Assembly (NCBI GenBank): GCA_020205615.1
Contig: CM035171.1
Location: forward strand, 29,456,400-29,520,399
Reading direction: 5' to 3'
Length of the DNA: 64,000 nt
From: Panax quinquefolius
Taxonomy: Eukaryota; Streptophyta; Magnoliopsida; Apiales; Araliaceae
The position numbers and the translations under genes are program-made. The first letter of the stretch is position 1, and each line of letters starts with the position of its first letter. Below are positions 34,039-46,682 of this stretch, one piece after another. The notes under the pieces were generated by a model. That model searched no databases and was not told the origin of the DNA. It worked only from the letters and a program-made list of their open reading frames with translations.

Positions 34039-36691
34039 TGTGACACCCCCAAAATAGGTATACATCACCCATCTTGAGTCTCCAAATATATGGTACAGAA
34101 TTCAAATACAAACTTAATTATACAACAGTCGTGTAAAATATGGCTAAACATATGCTGTGAGTTTTAATATAAATATTGTCATCTAGACAATATAAAAACT
34201 CAATGGGGTCCTCATTACATTTATTATCACACTATTTCACAGAATAGTGAGGACTACTAATGCACCATCTAGGACCACCACTCTGTTTCCCGACTAGTCC
34301 CTGCTACGTTCTCATTTCCTGAAGAGAATAATGAAAGCAAAAGGGTGAGCTCAACTAGCCCAGTAAGAAATATTATGACTAAGATAATGCAGAATAAATT
34401 ATCATTAGCCTTCAACAGTGTTAAACTGATAAAATATAACAAACATCAAGTTTAACTGCAGCGGAACAAACAATCCATTAGAAGAGTCAAGTAGAGAATA
34501 AAATCTACTATCATCTATGATTTAAAAGGTTTTTCAATACTTTTTATCGCTGAGACTCAGCTTAATAAATAATCCACATCATCCCTGCACTACGGCCAAG
34601 GATATTCATTAGTATCACGACCACAAATTATCTATGCACTACAGGCCAAGGATATTCGTGTATTCATCAATGGTCATGATCATGCCAACAACTGTCCATC
34701 AATGCACTACGGGCCAATGAGGACTTTTTCCACATCATTTGTAACATTACGGTCATGATTACACCGAATAATCCCTGCTTATAATCATACCAAGTCCATC
34801 TATGAACTACATGCCACAGCTGACTTTCAACATAATATAAATATGAGGATGATGACAAGGATATAAGAATTCAATAAAACAAGTTTAAGAATTAATTTAT
34901 TCAGGAACTAATAATGTCCAAATTGTCAACAAGATACTTCTTTGTAGAGTAACACTCAAGAATGTTCAGAAGAATATTTCCATGAAAAGATACTAGATGA
35001 AGCGCAAATATCAAGGATATTCCACTAATTTCATGGAGTATAGAAGTTAAAACTTTAACCAACTGAGTATAATAAAGAATGGAATAACAAAATAAATCAC
35101 CAGGCATGCGATAGATCGCATGCATGACATGTTATTCCAAATGTAATAATAAATAACGGAATTCAGTCACGCAGAACGCATGTATGTGATATTCCAAATG
35201 TAATAATAATTAACGGAACTGAGTCATGCGTAAAAAGCACGCATACAAGATTTTCCCACAGAATGATAAATAATGGAACCAGGTCATGCGTAAAGCACAT
35301 ACAGGATGTTCCAACAAAATAATAAAAAATGGAATAACTGAAGAATTTCACCAAGTATAGGGTAGCTCACGTGATACAAAAGTTATTCCAATGTAATAAT
35401 AAAGAATGGAATAACAGAAGTTCTCTTCATGAATAAGAAAAAAAGAATACCCCTTACGAGTACAACAAATAATATCCCTTACCGTAAAAGAATAGTATTC
35501 CGACTGGTAGGGCGAGGATATTCTTGAAGAAAACTTACACTACACTCAAAGCTTCTTAAAACTCTAAAGAAATACGCTCAAGATTATAGAAGAATTCTCT
35601 GAACTTCTGGTGTGGTTTTCAATTCTAACTAAGCATCCTATTTTATAGGAAAATAGAAAGGATACTATGTTGCACTATGCAATAAAATATAATATATTCT
35701 AAATATGTATATATATATATATTATTTAAAATTTTATAAAACAAATAACTTTATAAAAGTATTCTATTTTATATAAAAAGATTTTACTATGCAAAATACC
35801 ATGCAGTGCACTATGCAACACTATGCATAATAAAATATAATATATTCTAAATATTTTCTAATAAAACAAATAACTTTATAAAAGTATTACATTTTATATA
35901 AAAAGATTTTACTATTATACATAATAGAATATTATATATTCTATTTATAGTCTAATAAAATGAATAACTTTATAAAAGTATTCTCTTTTATATAAAAAGT
36001 TTTTTCTTTTTTTATTACATTAATAATAATAATAAAACAAAACTCATCATCATTATTATAATTCACAATATTAATCGACTGTGTCGTTCCTGTGAAAGAG
36101 GGGCTTTCCAATAAGGATTTCTCCCATCATGCCGCAATTAGGTGACCAAACCTCTCCTTGATGTAACTTTTTAGACATCGTTAATATTGCAAATAATAAT
36201 ATTAATAACTTTGTCATCTCAATTATTGATTATAAAATATATGACAATAATTGAATCAAATAATGTGAGATATCTTAAAGAATTATCGTAATAATAATTG
36301 AACAAAACCGAAAGTGACTTCTCACGTAAGCATCAATAATCAATACCGTGTGCTACTCTGCAACTACGCCAGACATCGTACTTTTAACACTTGGGTGTTT
36401 TAACAGTTAACGGTAAAACTTCCGTCGTTATTTTCATAAAGTATTTTTGTCGTTTTCTCAATCCGACAATAATTCTGTTATGGGGTCCACCAATGATTGT
36501 GTCGTTGTACGAATATTCTCTGTTAAAACGAATATTCTCCAACCAATCGAATATTATATAACAACTTGCATACTTTGCAAAATTTATAAATATTACCCAC
36601 AACTATAACATTATATCAAATTCATTCCATAATATTCAAAAATGATATTTATAGAAAATTCATCTTTATTTATAAAAGTTGGGGTCTTACA
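34039..36691 (-). repeat. Gypsy-2 5' LTR
   Basis: 2653 bp, TGTAAGACCCC to ...GGTGTCACA on the minus strand. Nearly colinear with 25278-27791, but with an extra stretch near 36290-36420 (containing AAGTGACTTCTCACGTAAGC) that the 3' LTR has lost. TATA box TATAAAATAGG on the minus strand at about 35640-35650. Confidence 0.92.
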
Positions 36692-37562
36692 CCAACAACG
36701 AAATCTTTTTATGCCAATTTGGACATGCTTTTGAAGTTTAAGTGAGACAACTGTCTATGCCATAGCCAGCTCATTTCTTCATATGCTTTTGCCAGAAAGC
36801 ATATTGTCTCGTCTGAGCTTAGTTGACCAATATCCACTGTGTAGATATTTCCTTCTCTTGTCCCGGTTAGCTTTACAATAGATGTCTTCAAATCTCTGAC
36901 TTGGCATTGGTTGTTGAGGAATATTTCTTGATGACCCTTGTCGCAGAGTTGGCTGATGCTTAGAAGGTTATGTTGGAGACCTTCCAAATATGCTACTTTG
37001 CTGAAAGATACTGCACCATTACTAGCAGAGTCGTATCCTCTTGTCTTGCCTGAGCCGTTGTCTCCAAAGATGACTGAGGGACCCTCCTTTTCTATGTAGT
37101 TAGATAGAAGGGCTTTGTTCCCTGTCATGTGTCTTAAGCATCCACTGTCCAGATACCAGGTTGTGATCGTGGAGCTCTTTTCCTGTCATAAAGTTTAACC
37201 ATCATTTTGGTACCCATATTTGCATGGGTTCTATTTTGTTAGTGCCTTTGGGGACCAAAATTTGTTTACTTTTGGGTCTCACATGCATGGAATTATAATA
37301 GCACTTGGCAGCCTTGTGACCAAATTTATTGCAAATAAAACATCTAGTATGATGCATGCCTGTGTGTGTATGATAATTCATCCTCCATTTGGACTTGTGT
37401 GGTTCTTTAGTTATCCTTCTGTTAAACTGATTCTCCTTCTTCCACATGTCCTTGGGTTTCATAAATAGTGATGAGTGTGCCTTACCTCTACTGTATCTTC
37501 CCAGTTGATTTGTAGAGTTGGTCTTGCTTGACTCTACGATTCTTCAAGGTTGGTGAGTAGAG
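36692..37562 (-). pseudogene. Copia-3 gag tail, protease and GAG-pre-integrase
   Basis: Minus strand, from high to low: basic gag tail with zinc knuckle CFICNKFGHKAAKC (37202-37462), protease motif WYLDSGCLRHMTG (DSG, about 37120-37165), KGPSVIFGDNGSG-type flap (here EGPSVIFGDNGSGKTRGYD), then YLEGLQHNLLSISQLCDKG and the pre-integrase LWHRQLSHLNFKSMSKLA (36709-37128). The next residues of the zinc-finger region are at 25277 and below, across Gypsy-2. The right end is cut by the Tat-A LTR at 37563; the gag core is missing. Confidence 0.88.
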
Positions 37563-38609
37563 TGTCGACGTCGGGATTTTTAGATGTCCCTTTCCGTTAC
37601 TTGTTCTTTGGTGTTCTCATTTTAGGTGAGATTTATTTGAAAAAACAAGTGAAAAAGGTTCGACATGTATAATGTCGACGATGGACTGTTAAGAGTTGCT
37701 AGTTGGTTTTTTAAATGGTTGTACCAACACAACCGAGAAAAGGTTTGCACATTGACCTAGTGATGTGACATTGCTAAACAGGTCGGTGAAACCAAGATTC
37801 ATTAGGGTCCGGGGACTTGGTTATGTGGAGGGAAGGTGTTAGGCACCCCCCCAACATCCGTGTTACCACGGTGACCGCCTCTTTTCAAGAAACTATTATC
37901 TGAATGTGTGTGTGTGTGGGTCAATGTGCTATTATTTGGAAGTAGTGCGAGGCCTCGTTCGTACCTATATACACAGGGTTTGAATTTATGTAAAAAATCA
38001 GTTTTACCAAGATATAGCAATGATGTTTTATAAAAAGGTTTTTCAAACCCTGATGCTCAATAGTAATTGAGACCTTTTACACTCCCATTTTATTAAGTGT
38101 TCTATTGATTGATTTTATTTTCTGAGATGCGAGGCATCCAAATACGAAAATAATGTACAAAATAATGCCGACTTCCTCATGGGTATGGAAACCATCTGAG
38201 GAAATTCAGACACATGAGAATAATTTACAAGTCGCACAATTTGAAAAACGTCCATCACGGGAACCGAATCTAGATCTAATGGTCTGAATCTGTGATCACA
38301 TGGTTCCTAGGCGCACAAGATACCGCAATTTATATGAAAGTAGTAAGCATGTATATATATAAAAGCTGTAAATATATATATACAAACATGATCACCAACC
38401 ACGAAGCACCTCCATGGGGGATCAGAAAGGTAAATAAAGTAGTAAAAGCTATCAACCGCCACGGAGAAAACTCCAGGCGGGATGAAACGTAAATAAAGCT
38501 GTAAATACGGTCAACCGCCATGAAGGGAACTCCAAAGGGACAAAATGTAAATAAAGTCATATACAAAGCAATCAATCGCCACTTAAGTAAACTCTCAGGC
38601 GAGTGTGAC

Positions 38610-38741
38610 GAAATGTAAAGAAAGCTGTAAAAACGATCAACCACCACGAAGTGAACTCCAGGTAGGACGAATATATATATATATAAGCAATAAACGCACC
38701 GGATGTAAAATCCAGGCTCATCGAACAGAGTTCGACAATAG

Positions 38742-38785
<44 letters not shown>

Positions 38786-39116
38786 TTTAATAAATGCACC
38801 AGATGTAAAACCCAGGTTCATCAAACAGAGTCCGACCACAGTTCATATATATAAATGTATATAAATATATATATATATATATAAAAGCGAGTACACACAC
38901 CGGATGTAAAATTCAGGCTCATCGAACAGAGTTTGACCACAGTTCATATATATATATATATATATATATATAAGCGAGTAAACGAACCGGATGTAAAATC
39001 CAGGCTCATCGAACAAAGTCTGACACACAGTTAATATATATAAGTATATATTTATATTAAAGCAATAAACGCTTCAGACCGAAGTCTAGGCTCATCGAAC
39101 AAAGTTTGACACACGG

Positions 39117-39166
<50 letters not shown>

Positions 39167-39180
39167 AATAAAACGCACGC
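38610..39180. repeat. About 110-bp tandem repeats with TA microsatellites in the Tat-A LTR
   Basis: Five or more copies of a unit with AAACGCACCGGATGTAAAAT, CCAGGCTCATCGAACAGAGT and GACCACAGTTCATATATA, each followed by a TA run of different length. The matching array in Tat-B is at about 51570-52150. Long Tyr-Ile frames here are artefacts of the TA runs. Confidence 0.85.
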
Positions 39181-39445
39181 AGCACGACTCTCAACGTGAA
39201 GAAGGGTGTGTGCAAAGATGAAGAGAAAGACTTTAAAGTATGTGAGAAGGCTTATAATTGACTGCCAAAGAAGACTTCTATATCTTTAAAGTGGGTAAAC
39301 ACTGGCTTTTGTAGGTACAAAATGAGCTATATATGAGCTCACAGGTGGTTAAAATGAGAAAGTACACTGTATGGGGTGAGTGCAGAGCAAATTGGGTAGG
39401 GCTTCCTCGCCGTTTTCTCTTGCAAAATGGCCACCCCAAGCCCTC

Positions 39446-39453
39446 TATTTATA
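39446..39453 (-). promoter_or_regulatory. TATA box of Tat-A LTR
   Basis: The minus strand reads CTATAAATAGAGGGCTTGG. The same site is in Tat-B (52475-52482). This is a near-consensus plant TATA box at the same LTR position in two copies. Confidence 0.7.
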
Positions 39454-40059
39454 GAGGATGGAGTCGCAGGTATACCTGCGGCTGAGCCGCAGGTGTACCA
39501 GAGGCAACCTAGGTGGGCTCGGGTTTCTCGAACATTCAGAAATGCAATCTGGGCATCCAATTGAGGTATACAGGACCTATTTCGGACCGCCGTTGTCGAG
39601 AGTTGTACAACGGCATAGGATTAGAGCTTGTACGAAGTCATTGAAGATGGGACGATGCCCTCTAGTCTTCAAGCTTCAAATTCTATCCGTTACCCCGCAC
39701 AATAGTCACTCGGGATTGATTAATCCTTGATTCTTGTGGGACATCGTTGTGTAGAGATGTGTATGAAATGTTGATAAAATGTGGCGTGGCATCGTGTTGG
39801 CGAGATGACGATGTTGCCCCTCACCGGTGTTATCACGGTTTGAAATTTGATAAAGTAGACGCGTTGCTCGATTGCTTGTTGAGATTAGGCTCACGCAAGT
39901 GTTGAAGGTCCTCAATGTCATCTTTGAGGTGTGCCTGTCCTCCCGGTGTTATCTCCGGGTTGGTATAGAGTATTTTGTTGTGAGTGCCGAGATTGAAGCT
40001 GGTCGCATTTGAAACAAGCAATTTCGGGATTATCGCCGAAACTGCATTCTTGGGGTTAT

Positions 40060-41332
40060 TGATAAGTGGATTTTATATACACGAATCGATATTCATTTCA
40101 AGTTTAAATTCATAGTTATCTTCGTGTTTTGTGTTCGTTTTCACTCGTTTCGTGTTATTTTGTGTGTAGGGTGGTCATGGATGCAAGTGGTGAAGAATAG
40201 CAGTGTTTTAGAGCAAAAGTGGAAAAACTCATGAAAGCGGAAAATTTCTTTAGCAGAAGCCATACTTCACGGGGATGGCCTTTCGAGCCTATACCCCGTC
40301 GGTATGGGGTCCCGAACTCAGTAGTGTCCTAATTTGGTTTGTGGAGTCTGCTGTGACTTGGATTGTTGTTGTTCTGTTAGGCGCCTAGACTCTATAATAG
40401 CAGATTTTGGCTAGAACAAAGGAGAGAGCTGAATATTACGTTGCAATACACAAATCATACAATACAAGGAGCTTAATACAAGAAAAATTCTAGGATTCAA
40501 TTGCGAGCTATGGAGGAGTAATTTTCAGAGATTATCGTGACGGTTGCAAATCGAGGCTACGTGAAGGGGTTTTCATTATTCTTCTTCTATTTAGTTCTTT
40601 ATTTGTAATCGAAAGGATGTTTTCAGTATATTATTCAGTTTTTAATTCATTCGTTATGAACTAATTCGCTTATTAGACTTGTGATGGATCTTTGGGCGAA
40701 ATGATGATTCTATAGCTTTGATTTCCAATTCAATAATATATTCTCAGTTTATCTATGTTAATTCGAGCGTGAACTTATGAATTGTCTGATCAACAATTCT
40801 TTGTGGATTTGAATGGAATCGAGAGAGCAGATTCGAATCTAAACCTAGTTAATATAGCATGTGTCATGAATTTTGTCAATAGCAGTTTTTTGATTATTGT
40901 TAAGGTAGAGATATGCTTAACATCATATGTAATCGAATAGAGAACTTAAGCTTAAACCTGCTTTAATTGCAGTTCACATAGAGATATAGTGAGTTGGTTG
41001 ATTTAGGTGTTTAACGAATTTCTATCTTAATTATGGATTGACGTTAATACGGTATTAGTGCATCGAGAGGTGGATAGTATTACTTTCGTGTTCTTGATTA
41101 ATAAACTGGGATATTAAATTGAGTTAGAATAAAGGTTTGCAAATCATAGTGAAACTCAGGGTGAAATCATAAGTCTAATTCTCCATTAATTGTTTGAAAT
41201 TCCGGATTTTAATATTAGCGGTTGTTTTTGTGATAGTCCAGTTTTACTTAAACATTTTTACGATATCAGTTTAATTAGTCCAGTTTTACTTAAACATTTT
41301 TGTTTTTGTTTTTCCTATTTCAGGTATTCGAC
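40060..41332 (+). repeat. Athila-like 5' LTR
   Basis: The first roughly 560 bp match 49950-50508. The 3' end is inferred at ...TATTCGACA (41332), a CA end just before gag; with only a partial second LTR in the window this cannot be confirmed, and the following TTGGTTTATG is not a clear primer site. A TATA-like CTCTATAATAGCAG lies near 40389. A 27-bp direct repeat (AGTCCAGTTTTACTTAAACA) occurs at about 41237 and 41278. Confidence 0.65.
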
Positions 41333-41340
41333 ATTGGTTT

Positions 41341-42653
41341 ATGCAAACACGATCTAAACATCCAAACTTGCTTCCTTTTGAGGATGACATTGAATGGAAA
41401 TTTCAGAGGTTAAGTAAGTGGATTGAAAAAATGAAGAACAAATTCGAACATTCTGATAAGGAGGACACAATGGCTGCCGAAGACCAGAAAGCTTTGAGAG
41501 ATTTTGCAACGCCTAAGGTGACTGATCTGTAGTCGAGCATCACTAGGCCTGCAATAGCTGCGAATACTTTTGAAATCAAGCCTGGGATCATTCAATGATG
41601 CAGAATTCAGTTCAGTTTGGGGGGAATGGCAAATGACGACCCGAATGAGCATTTAATCAGTTTTCTGGAAATGTTTGACACGTTCAAGTACAATAGGGTG
41701 TCGGATGAGGCAATGAGACTTCGTTTGTTCCTGTTCACTTTACGGGACAAGGCGAAGAGTTGGTTACATTCTCTGCCACCGGGGTGGATTACTACGTGGG
41801 AAGACTTGGCTCAAAAATTTCTTGCCAAATTTTTCCCACCGACGAAAAACTGCTAAAATGAGGATTGACATTACGATGCTTGAGCAGCAGAATAGGGAGT
41901 CACTATATGAAGCATGGGAGCGTTACAAGGAATTACTTAGAAAGTGCCCACATCATGGATTGCCCAAATGGCTGCAAATGAACACCTTTTATAACGGACT
42001 AAATGGGAATGTCAGAACTAGTATTGATGCAGCGTCAGGCAGTGCATTCAAGGCTAAGAGTTACGAGGAAGCCTATAATTTGATCAAAACCATGGCGGCA
42101 AACAACTACCAGTGGCCCACAGCAAGAATGACACAAGCAATTCCGGCTAGGATTTTGGAATTAGACGGGGTGACATCTATACAAGCACAGATTTCTGCAC
42201 TATCCAAGAAGTTTGATACTATGAATGATAAGGTTGATACTATGACAGGGGCTCAAGTTCAGCAGGTTGCGGTAGTATGTGAATTGTAAAGCAGTGATCA
42301 TCCCGCAGATCGGTCTGCAATTAATCCAAAGATCCGTCCGGTTCATCCAGAATTACAATAGAATTCCGCAAAATACATACCAAAACACCTACAACCAGGG
42401 GAATAGGAACCACCCAAACCTCTCATGGAGCAATAACTAGCAAACTCAAGCTCCACGACCATCATATCCCCCTGGTTTTTAGAGTCACCAACAACCGGTT
42501 CAACATCAGGAAAGGAAATTAGATTTCGAGGAAATGGTGTTGAAGTTCATAACTAGCACTGAGGCAACAATAAAAAATCAAACAATGGTGATGAAAAGTC
42601 AAGAGATGTCGATCAAGAATTTGGAAAATTAGATTGGACAGCTGGCGTTAGCA
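41341..42653 (+). pseudogene. Athila-like gag
   Basis: Starts MQTRSKHPNLLPFEDDIE at 41341. After a stop (41530-41532) and a change of frame, the gag domain continues at 41617 (NEHLISFLEMFDTFKYNRVS, LFTLRDKAKSWLHSLPPGW, FLAKFFPPTKN), shifts frame again near 41855 and runs to 42289 (ESLYEAWERYKELLRKCPHH, TFYNGLNGNVRTSIDAASG). From 42290 to 42653 the Pro/Gln-rich tail can be read in broken frames (FEEMVLKFITSTEATIKNQT at about 42520). Family members have all this in one frame, so there are at least three breaks. Gag forms the particle. Confidence 0.88.
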
Positions 42654-43670
42654 GTGAATAATAGACCACAAGGAACATTACCTAACGACACTGAGAGAAA
42701 TCCAAAGGGTTGTCATGAGCAATGTCAAGCAGTTATGTTAAGAAGTGGAAAACATCTCGGGGGTAATAATGTAGAAAATTTAGCGACACCGGAGGAAAAA
42801 GTTGATGACAGTAACGTGGTGGAAGGTAACAAGGACGAGGAAATAAAGTTAAATAATAAGCCAATTGTTTATCCTCCACCACCGTTTCAGCAGAGGGTGC
42901 AAAAACAGAAGTCAGATAAGCAGTTCGCAAAGTTTTTAGACGTGTTCAAGAAATTCCAAATTAATATCCCATTCGTAGAGGCCCTAGAGAAAATGTCGAT
43001 TTATGCGAAGTTTATGAAAGGAATTCTGTCGAGGAAAAAGAAATGGGAAGAATTTGAAACAGTGGCACTAATAGAGGAGTGTAGTGCGGTGTTACAGAAG
43101 AAGCTACCACCAAAACTCAAAGACCTGGGGAGCTTTATTATCCCGTGCATGATCGGGAAAATGTCGTTTAACAAATGTTTATATGATTTGGGGGCTAGTA
43201 TAAACCTGATGCCATTGTCAGTATACTCAGAATTTGGTTTGCCCGCGCCAAAGCCTACAAATATTTCATTGCAGTTAGCGGACAGGTCAGTCACATATCC
43301 GAGAGGCATTGTAGAGGACATTCTGGTTAAAGTGGATAAATTTATATTCCCTGCGGACTTTATCATTCTAGATTTCAACGAGGATAAGAACATCCCGATT
43401 ATCCTAGGGAGACCTTTCTTAGCCACGGGAAGGACACTCATAGACGTGCAAAAAGGAGAACTTATTATGAGAGTCCAAGATCAAGAAATAAAATTTAATG
43501 TGTTCAAGGCCATGAAATACCCTACGGATGAGGAAGAATGTTTTCGGATGGATTTAATTGAGCAAATCACCAGCGAAGATATTAGCAAGAGTTTGGTCAA
43601 CGATCCGTTAGAAACAACCTTGTTGGGGGATGAAGAAAAAGACGACCCAGAGTTTGTGGACTTATTATAG
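42654..43670 (+). pseudogene. Athila-like gag end and aspartic protease
   Basis: An open frame of 338 codons, starting inside the polyprotein (NNRPQGTLPNDTERNPKG). It passes CQAVMLRSGKHL, the IPFVEALEKMSIYAKFMKGI segment, and the protease: KCLYDLGASINLMPLSVY at about residue 178 (DLGAS, the Athila form of the active site), LQLADRSVTYPRGIVED and NIPIILGRPFLATGRTLIDV. This is the best preserved part of the element. The ATG at 42654 is unlikely to be a true start. The downstream RT linker is cut by stops. Confidence 0.9.
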
Positions 43671-44654
43671 ATGCTAGACTCTTTGCCACGAGTTAGCCGA
43701 TTCAGAGCACCATTTGAACCTCTGCACACTGAGGAGACAGCTGCAGAAAAATTAAAACCGTCATTAGAGGAGCCACCAACATTGGAACTTAAGCCACTCC
43801 CTAAACATCTCAGGTATGCGTATTAAGGCAATTCAAATTCTTTACCTGTAATTATTTCTGCTGCGCTTAACGAATTGCAGGAAGAAAAGTTGTTGAGGGT
43901 GCTTAGGGATCACAAATCAGCGATTGGATGGATGATTGTGGATATAAAGGGAATTAGCCCGTCATTTTGCATGCACAAGATTCTGATGGAGGATGATGCA
44001 AGACCATCGGTGGAGCATCAATGTTGACTTAACCTAATCATGAAGGAAGTGGTCAAGAAGGAAATTCTGAAATTATTGGATGTCGGTATCATATATCCAA
44101 TTTCCGATAGTAAATGGGTTAGTCCGATTCATTGTGTGCCGAAGAAAGGGGGAATGACGGTGATACAGAATGAGGACAACGAGTTAATTCCAACAAGGAC
44201 AGTGACAGGTTAGAAGGTGTGCATCGATTATAGGAGGTTGAATAAGGCAACCCGAAAAGATCATTTCCCGCTACCATTTATCGATCAAATGTTAGACAGA
44301 TTAGCGGGACATGAATTTTACTGTTTATTGGATGGATACTCGAGCTATAATCAGATCGCCATCGCTCCTGAGGATCAAGAAAAGACAACATTTACATACC
44401 CTTATGGCACATTTGCGTTCAGGAGGATGTCATTCGGGCTATGCAACGCACCAGCAACTTTCCAACGGTGTATGATGGCTATTTTTTCAGATATGGTGGA
44501 GAAGAATGTTGAAGTCTTCATGGACGATTTCTCGGTCTATGAAGACAATTTTGATACTTGCCTAGAGAATCTGGTCATGGTTTTACAGCGATGTAAGGAT
44601 ACAAACCTCATACTCAATTGGGAAAATGTCACTTCATGGTTGAAGAGGGCATAA
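43671..44654 (+). pseudogene. Athila-like reverse transcriptase
   Basis: The linker from 43671 (SLPRVSRFRAPFEPLHTEE, ALNELQEEKLLRVLRDHKSA) leads into RT, with stops near 43823-43825, 44024-44026 and 44214-44216. The last is where the family has Trp (VTGW). The 44217-44654 frame includes VCIDYRRLNKATRKDHFPLP, FYCLLDGYSSYNQIAI, FGLCNAPATFQRCM and the active site VEVFMDDFSVY (FMDD). Residues for catalysis are present; the stops make it dead. Confidence 0.9.
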
Positions 44655-45326
44655 TTTTGGGCCATAAGGTGTCGGCTCAAGGATTGGAGGTGGACAAAGC
44701 AAAGCTGGATACGATCGAGAAACTGCCTCCACCGAGCTCAGTTAAGGGTATTAGAAGTTTTCGGGGCATCTTTGGGTTCTACAGAGGTTCATAAAGACTT
44801 CTAAGATTGCAAAACCTATGCAATCATTTTAGAGAAGGATGCTACTTTCAGCTTTACTGCAGAATGCAAGTTAGCATTTGACCTATTGAAGGAGAAATTA
44901 ACTACAGCCCCCGTGATAATCGCACCAGACTGGAAAATGCCATTCGAGCTTATATGTGATGCGAGCGACTATGCAGTTGGGGCTGTTTTGGGACAAAGAT
45001 GAGACAAAGTGTTTCACGCCATATACTATGCAAGTAAAACACTCACAGAGACTCAAATGAATTACACTACCACGGACAAGGAATTACTTGCAGTGGTGTA
45101 CGCGTTCGACAAATTCTGGGCATACTTGATCGGGACTAAGGTGATAGTCTACACAGACCATTCGGCGATTCGGTACCTAATAGCAAAAAAAGATGCTAAG
45201 CCACGCCTTATCCGATGGATTCTCCTACTTCAAGAGTTTGATTTAGAAATTAAAGATAGAAAAAGGGACGGAGAATCAAGTTGCCGACCATTTATCAAGG
45301 CTAGAAAATCCAGAGAAATAGGATGA
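44655..45326 (+). pseudogene. Athila-like RNase H
   Basis: After a frame change near 44640 the sequence reads GHKVSAQGLEVDKAKLDTIE, with stops around 44790, then the RNase H core: PFELICDASDYAVGAVLGQR ending in a stop at 45001, and at 45009-45326 [40 protein letters not shown] and [13 protein letters not shown]. RNase H removes the RNA strand during cDNA synthesis. The acidic positions (ICDAS, KELLA, YTDHS) are present; the C-terminus is frameshifted (the family has [11 protein letters not shown], here GESSCRPF). Confidence 0.88.
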
Positions 45327-45408
45327 AGATAGATGTGTAATCAACGAGTCATTCCCGGATGAGCAACTATTTAGGTTAAATGCAGAATTTCCGTGGTATG
45401 CAGACTTT

Positions 45409-46682
45409 GTGAATTATGTGGTGAGCAAAATGCTTCCCCCTGATCTTACACGACAACAGAAAAAGAAGTTTCTTCATGATGTCAAATGGTACATGTGGGA
45501 TGAGCCTTATTTATTCAAACAGTGCGCCGACAAGATGATTAGAAGGTGCATCCCCTATAGTGAAGTGCACAACATACTGCAAGAATGCCACTCATCGGCA
45601 TATGGGGGACATTATAGGAGTGAGCGCACCGCGGCAAAAGTGCTTCAAGCCGGGTTTTATTAGCCGACATTGTTCAAAGATGCCCACCAATTTGTTAAAA
45701 CATGTGATAGATGCCAAAGGGTGGGAAACATATCTAAACGGAATGAGATGCCCTTACAAAAAATTCTTGAAGTGGAAATCTTCGATGTATGGGGCATCGG
45801 TTTCATGGGACCCTTCCCTCGTCCTCGAAAGCAATCAAGATATTTACTACCGCCGTGGATTACGTCCTCAAGTGGGTGGAAGCTGCAGCACTACCGTCCA
45901 ACGATGCCAAGGTGGTCCTTAAATTCCTACAGAAAAATATTTTTACGAAGTTTGGCATGCCAAGAGCAATAATCAGTGACGAAGGTAGTCACTTCTGCAA
46001 TAAATCGTTTACAACTCTTTTGGCTAAGTATGGGGTTAACCACAAGGTGGCTACAACGTATCACCCTCAAACAAATGGACAGGCTGAGGTATCAAACAAG
46101 GAAGTTAAGAAGATATTGGAAAAAGTCATAAATCCGAGTCGGAAAGATTGGTCACTTCAGTTGGATGACGAATTATGGGCTTACCAGACAGCATATAAAA
46201 CACCAATCGGGATGTCACCATATCAACTCCTGTATGGAAAAGTATGTCACTTACCGGTGGAGCTACAACACAAGGCCTAGTGGGCAATACAGAAATTGAA
46301 TTTTGATCAAGCCGCTATAAAAGAAAAGAGGCTACTCCAACTAAATGAGCTCGATGAATTTCGACTCCAAGCCTACGAGAACGCCAAGCTATACAAAGAA
46401 AAGGTTAAAAGATGGCACGACCAGAAAATTGTGCATCGAACATTCGAGCCGAGTCAATCAGTCCTCTTGTTCAACTCACGGTTGCGTTTGTTCCCAGGGA
46501 AGCTTAGGTCGAGATGGTCGGAACCATTCACTATAAAGCGAGTATTTCCTCATGGCGCCATTGAACTCTATAGCCGTAATCCATTAGAGACGTTCAAGGT
46601 CAATGGTCAACGGATAAAGCATTACTGGGGTGGTGAGTCGAACTGGGATGCCGACGACATTACCCTCGCCAATACACAGTAA
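45409..46682 (+). pseudogene. Athila-like integrase
   Basis: Zinc-binding region at 45409-45730 (HSSAYGGHYRSERTAAKVLQ, stop at 45661-45663 where the family has Trp, then [13 protein letters not shown]). The first core Asp should lie in DVWGIDFMGPF but reads [11 protein letters not shown] (Asp to Gly, about 45790-45810), so catalysis should be lost. A frame change follows, then [24 protein letters not shown] (second Asp) and [13 protein letters not shown] (Glu) in 45789-46280. After one stop (46278-46280) the C-terminal part, 46296-46682, has RWHDQKIVHR and LFPGKLRSRWSEPFTI. End of pol. Confidence 0.9.

Larger units (their letters stand above)
37563..40059 (-). repeat. Tat-A LTR, 3' portion, truncated by the Athila-like element
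   Basis: Plus-strand start TGTCGACGTCGGGATTTTT; it matches 50509 to about 53074 along its whole length, so on the minus strand it is the LTR end (...CCGACGTCGACA). The first roughly 310 bp of the LTR (minus orientation) are missing because another element starts at 40060. The flank TAGAG (37558-37562) would be one half of its target duplication. It holds AT-microsatellite repeats (38660-39170) and a minus-strand TATA box at 39446-39453. Confidence 0.87.

Noticed and set aside
38330..39028. Tyr-Ile-rich ORFs on the minus strand
   Set aside because: They come from TA runs in a tandem repeat of a Tat LTR.
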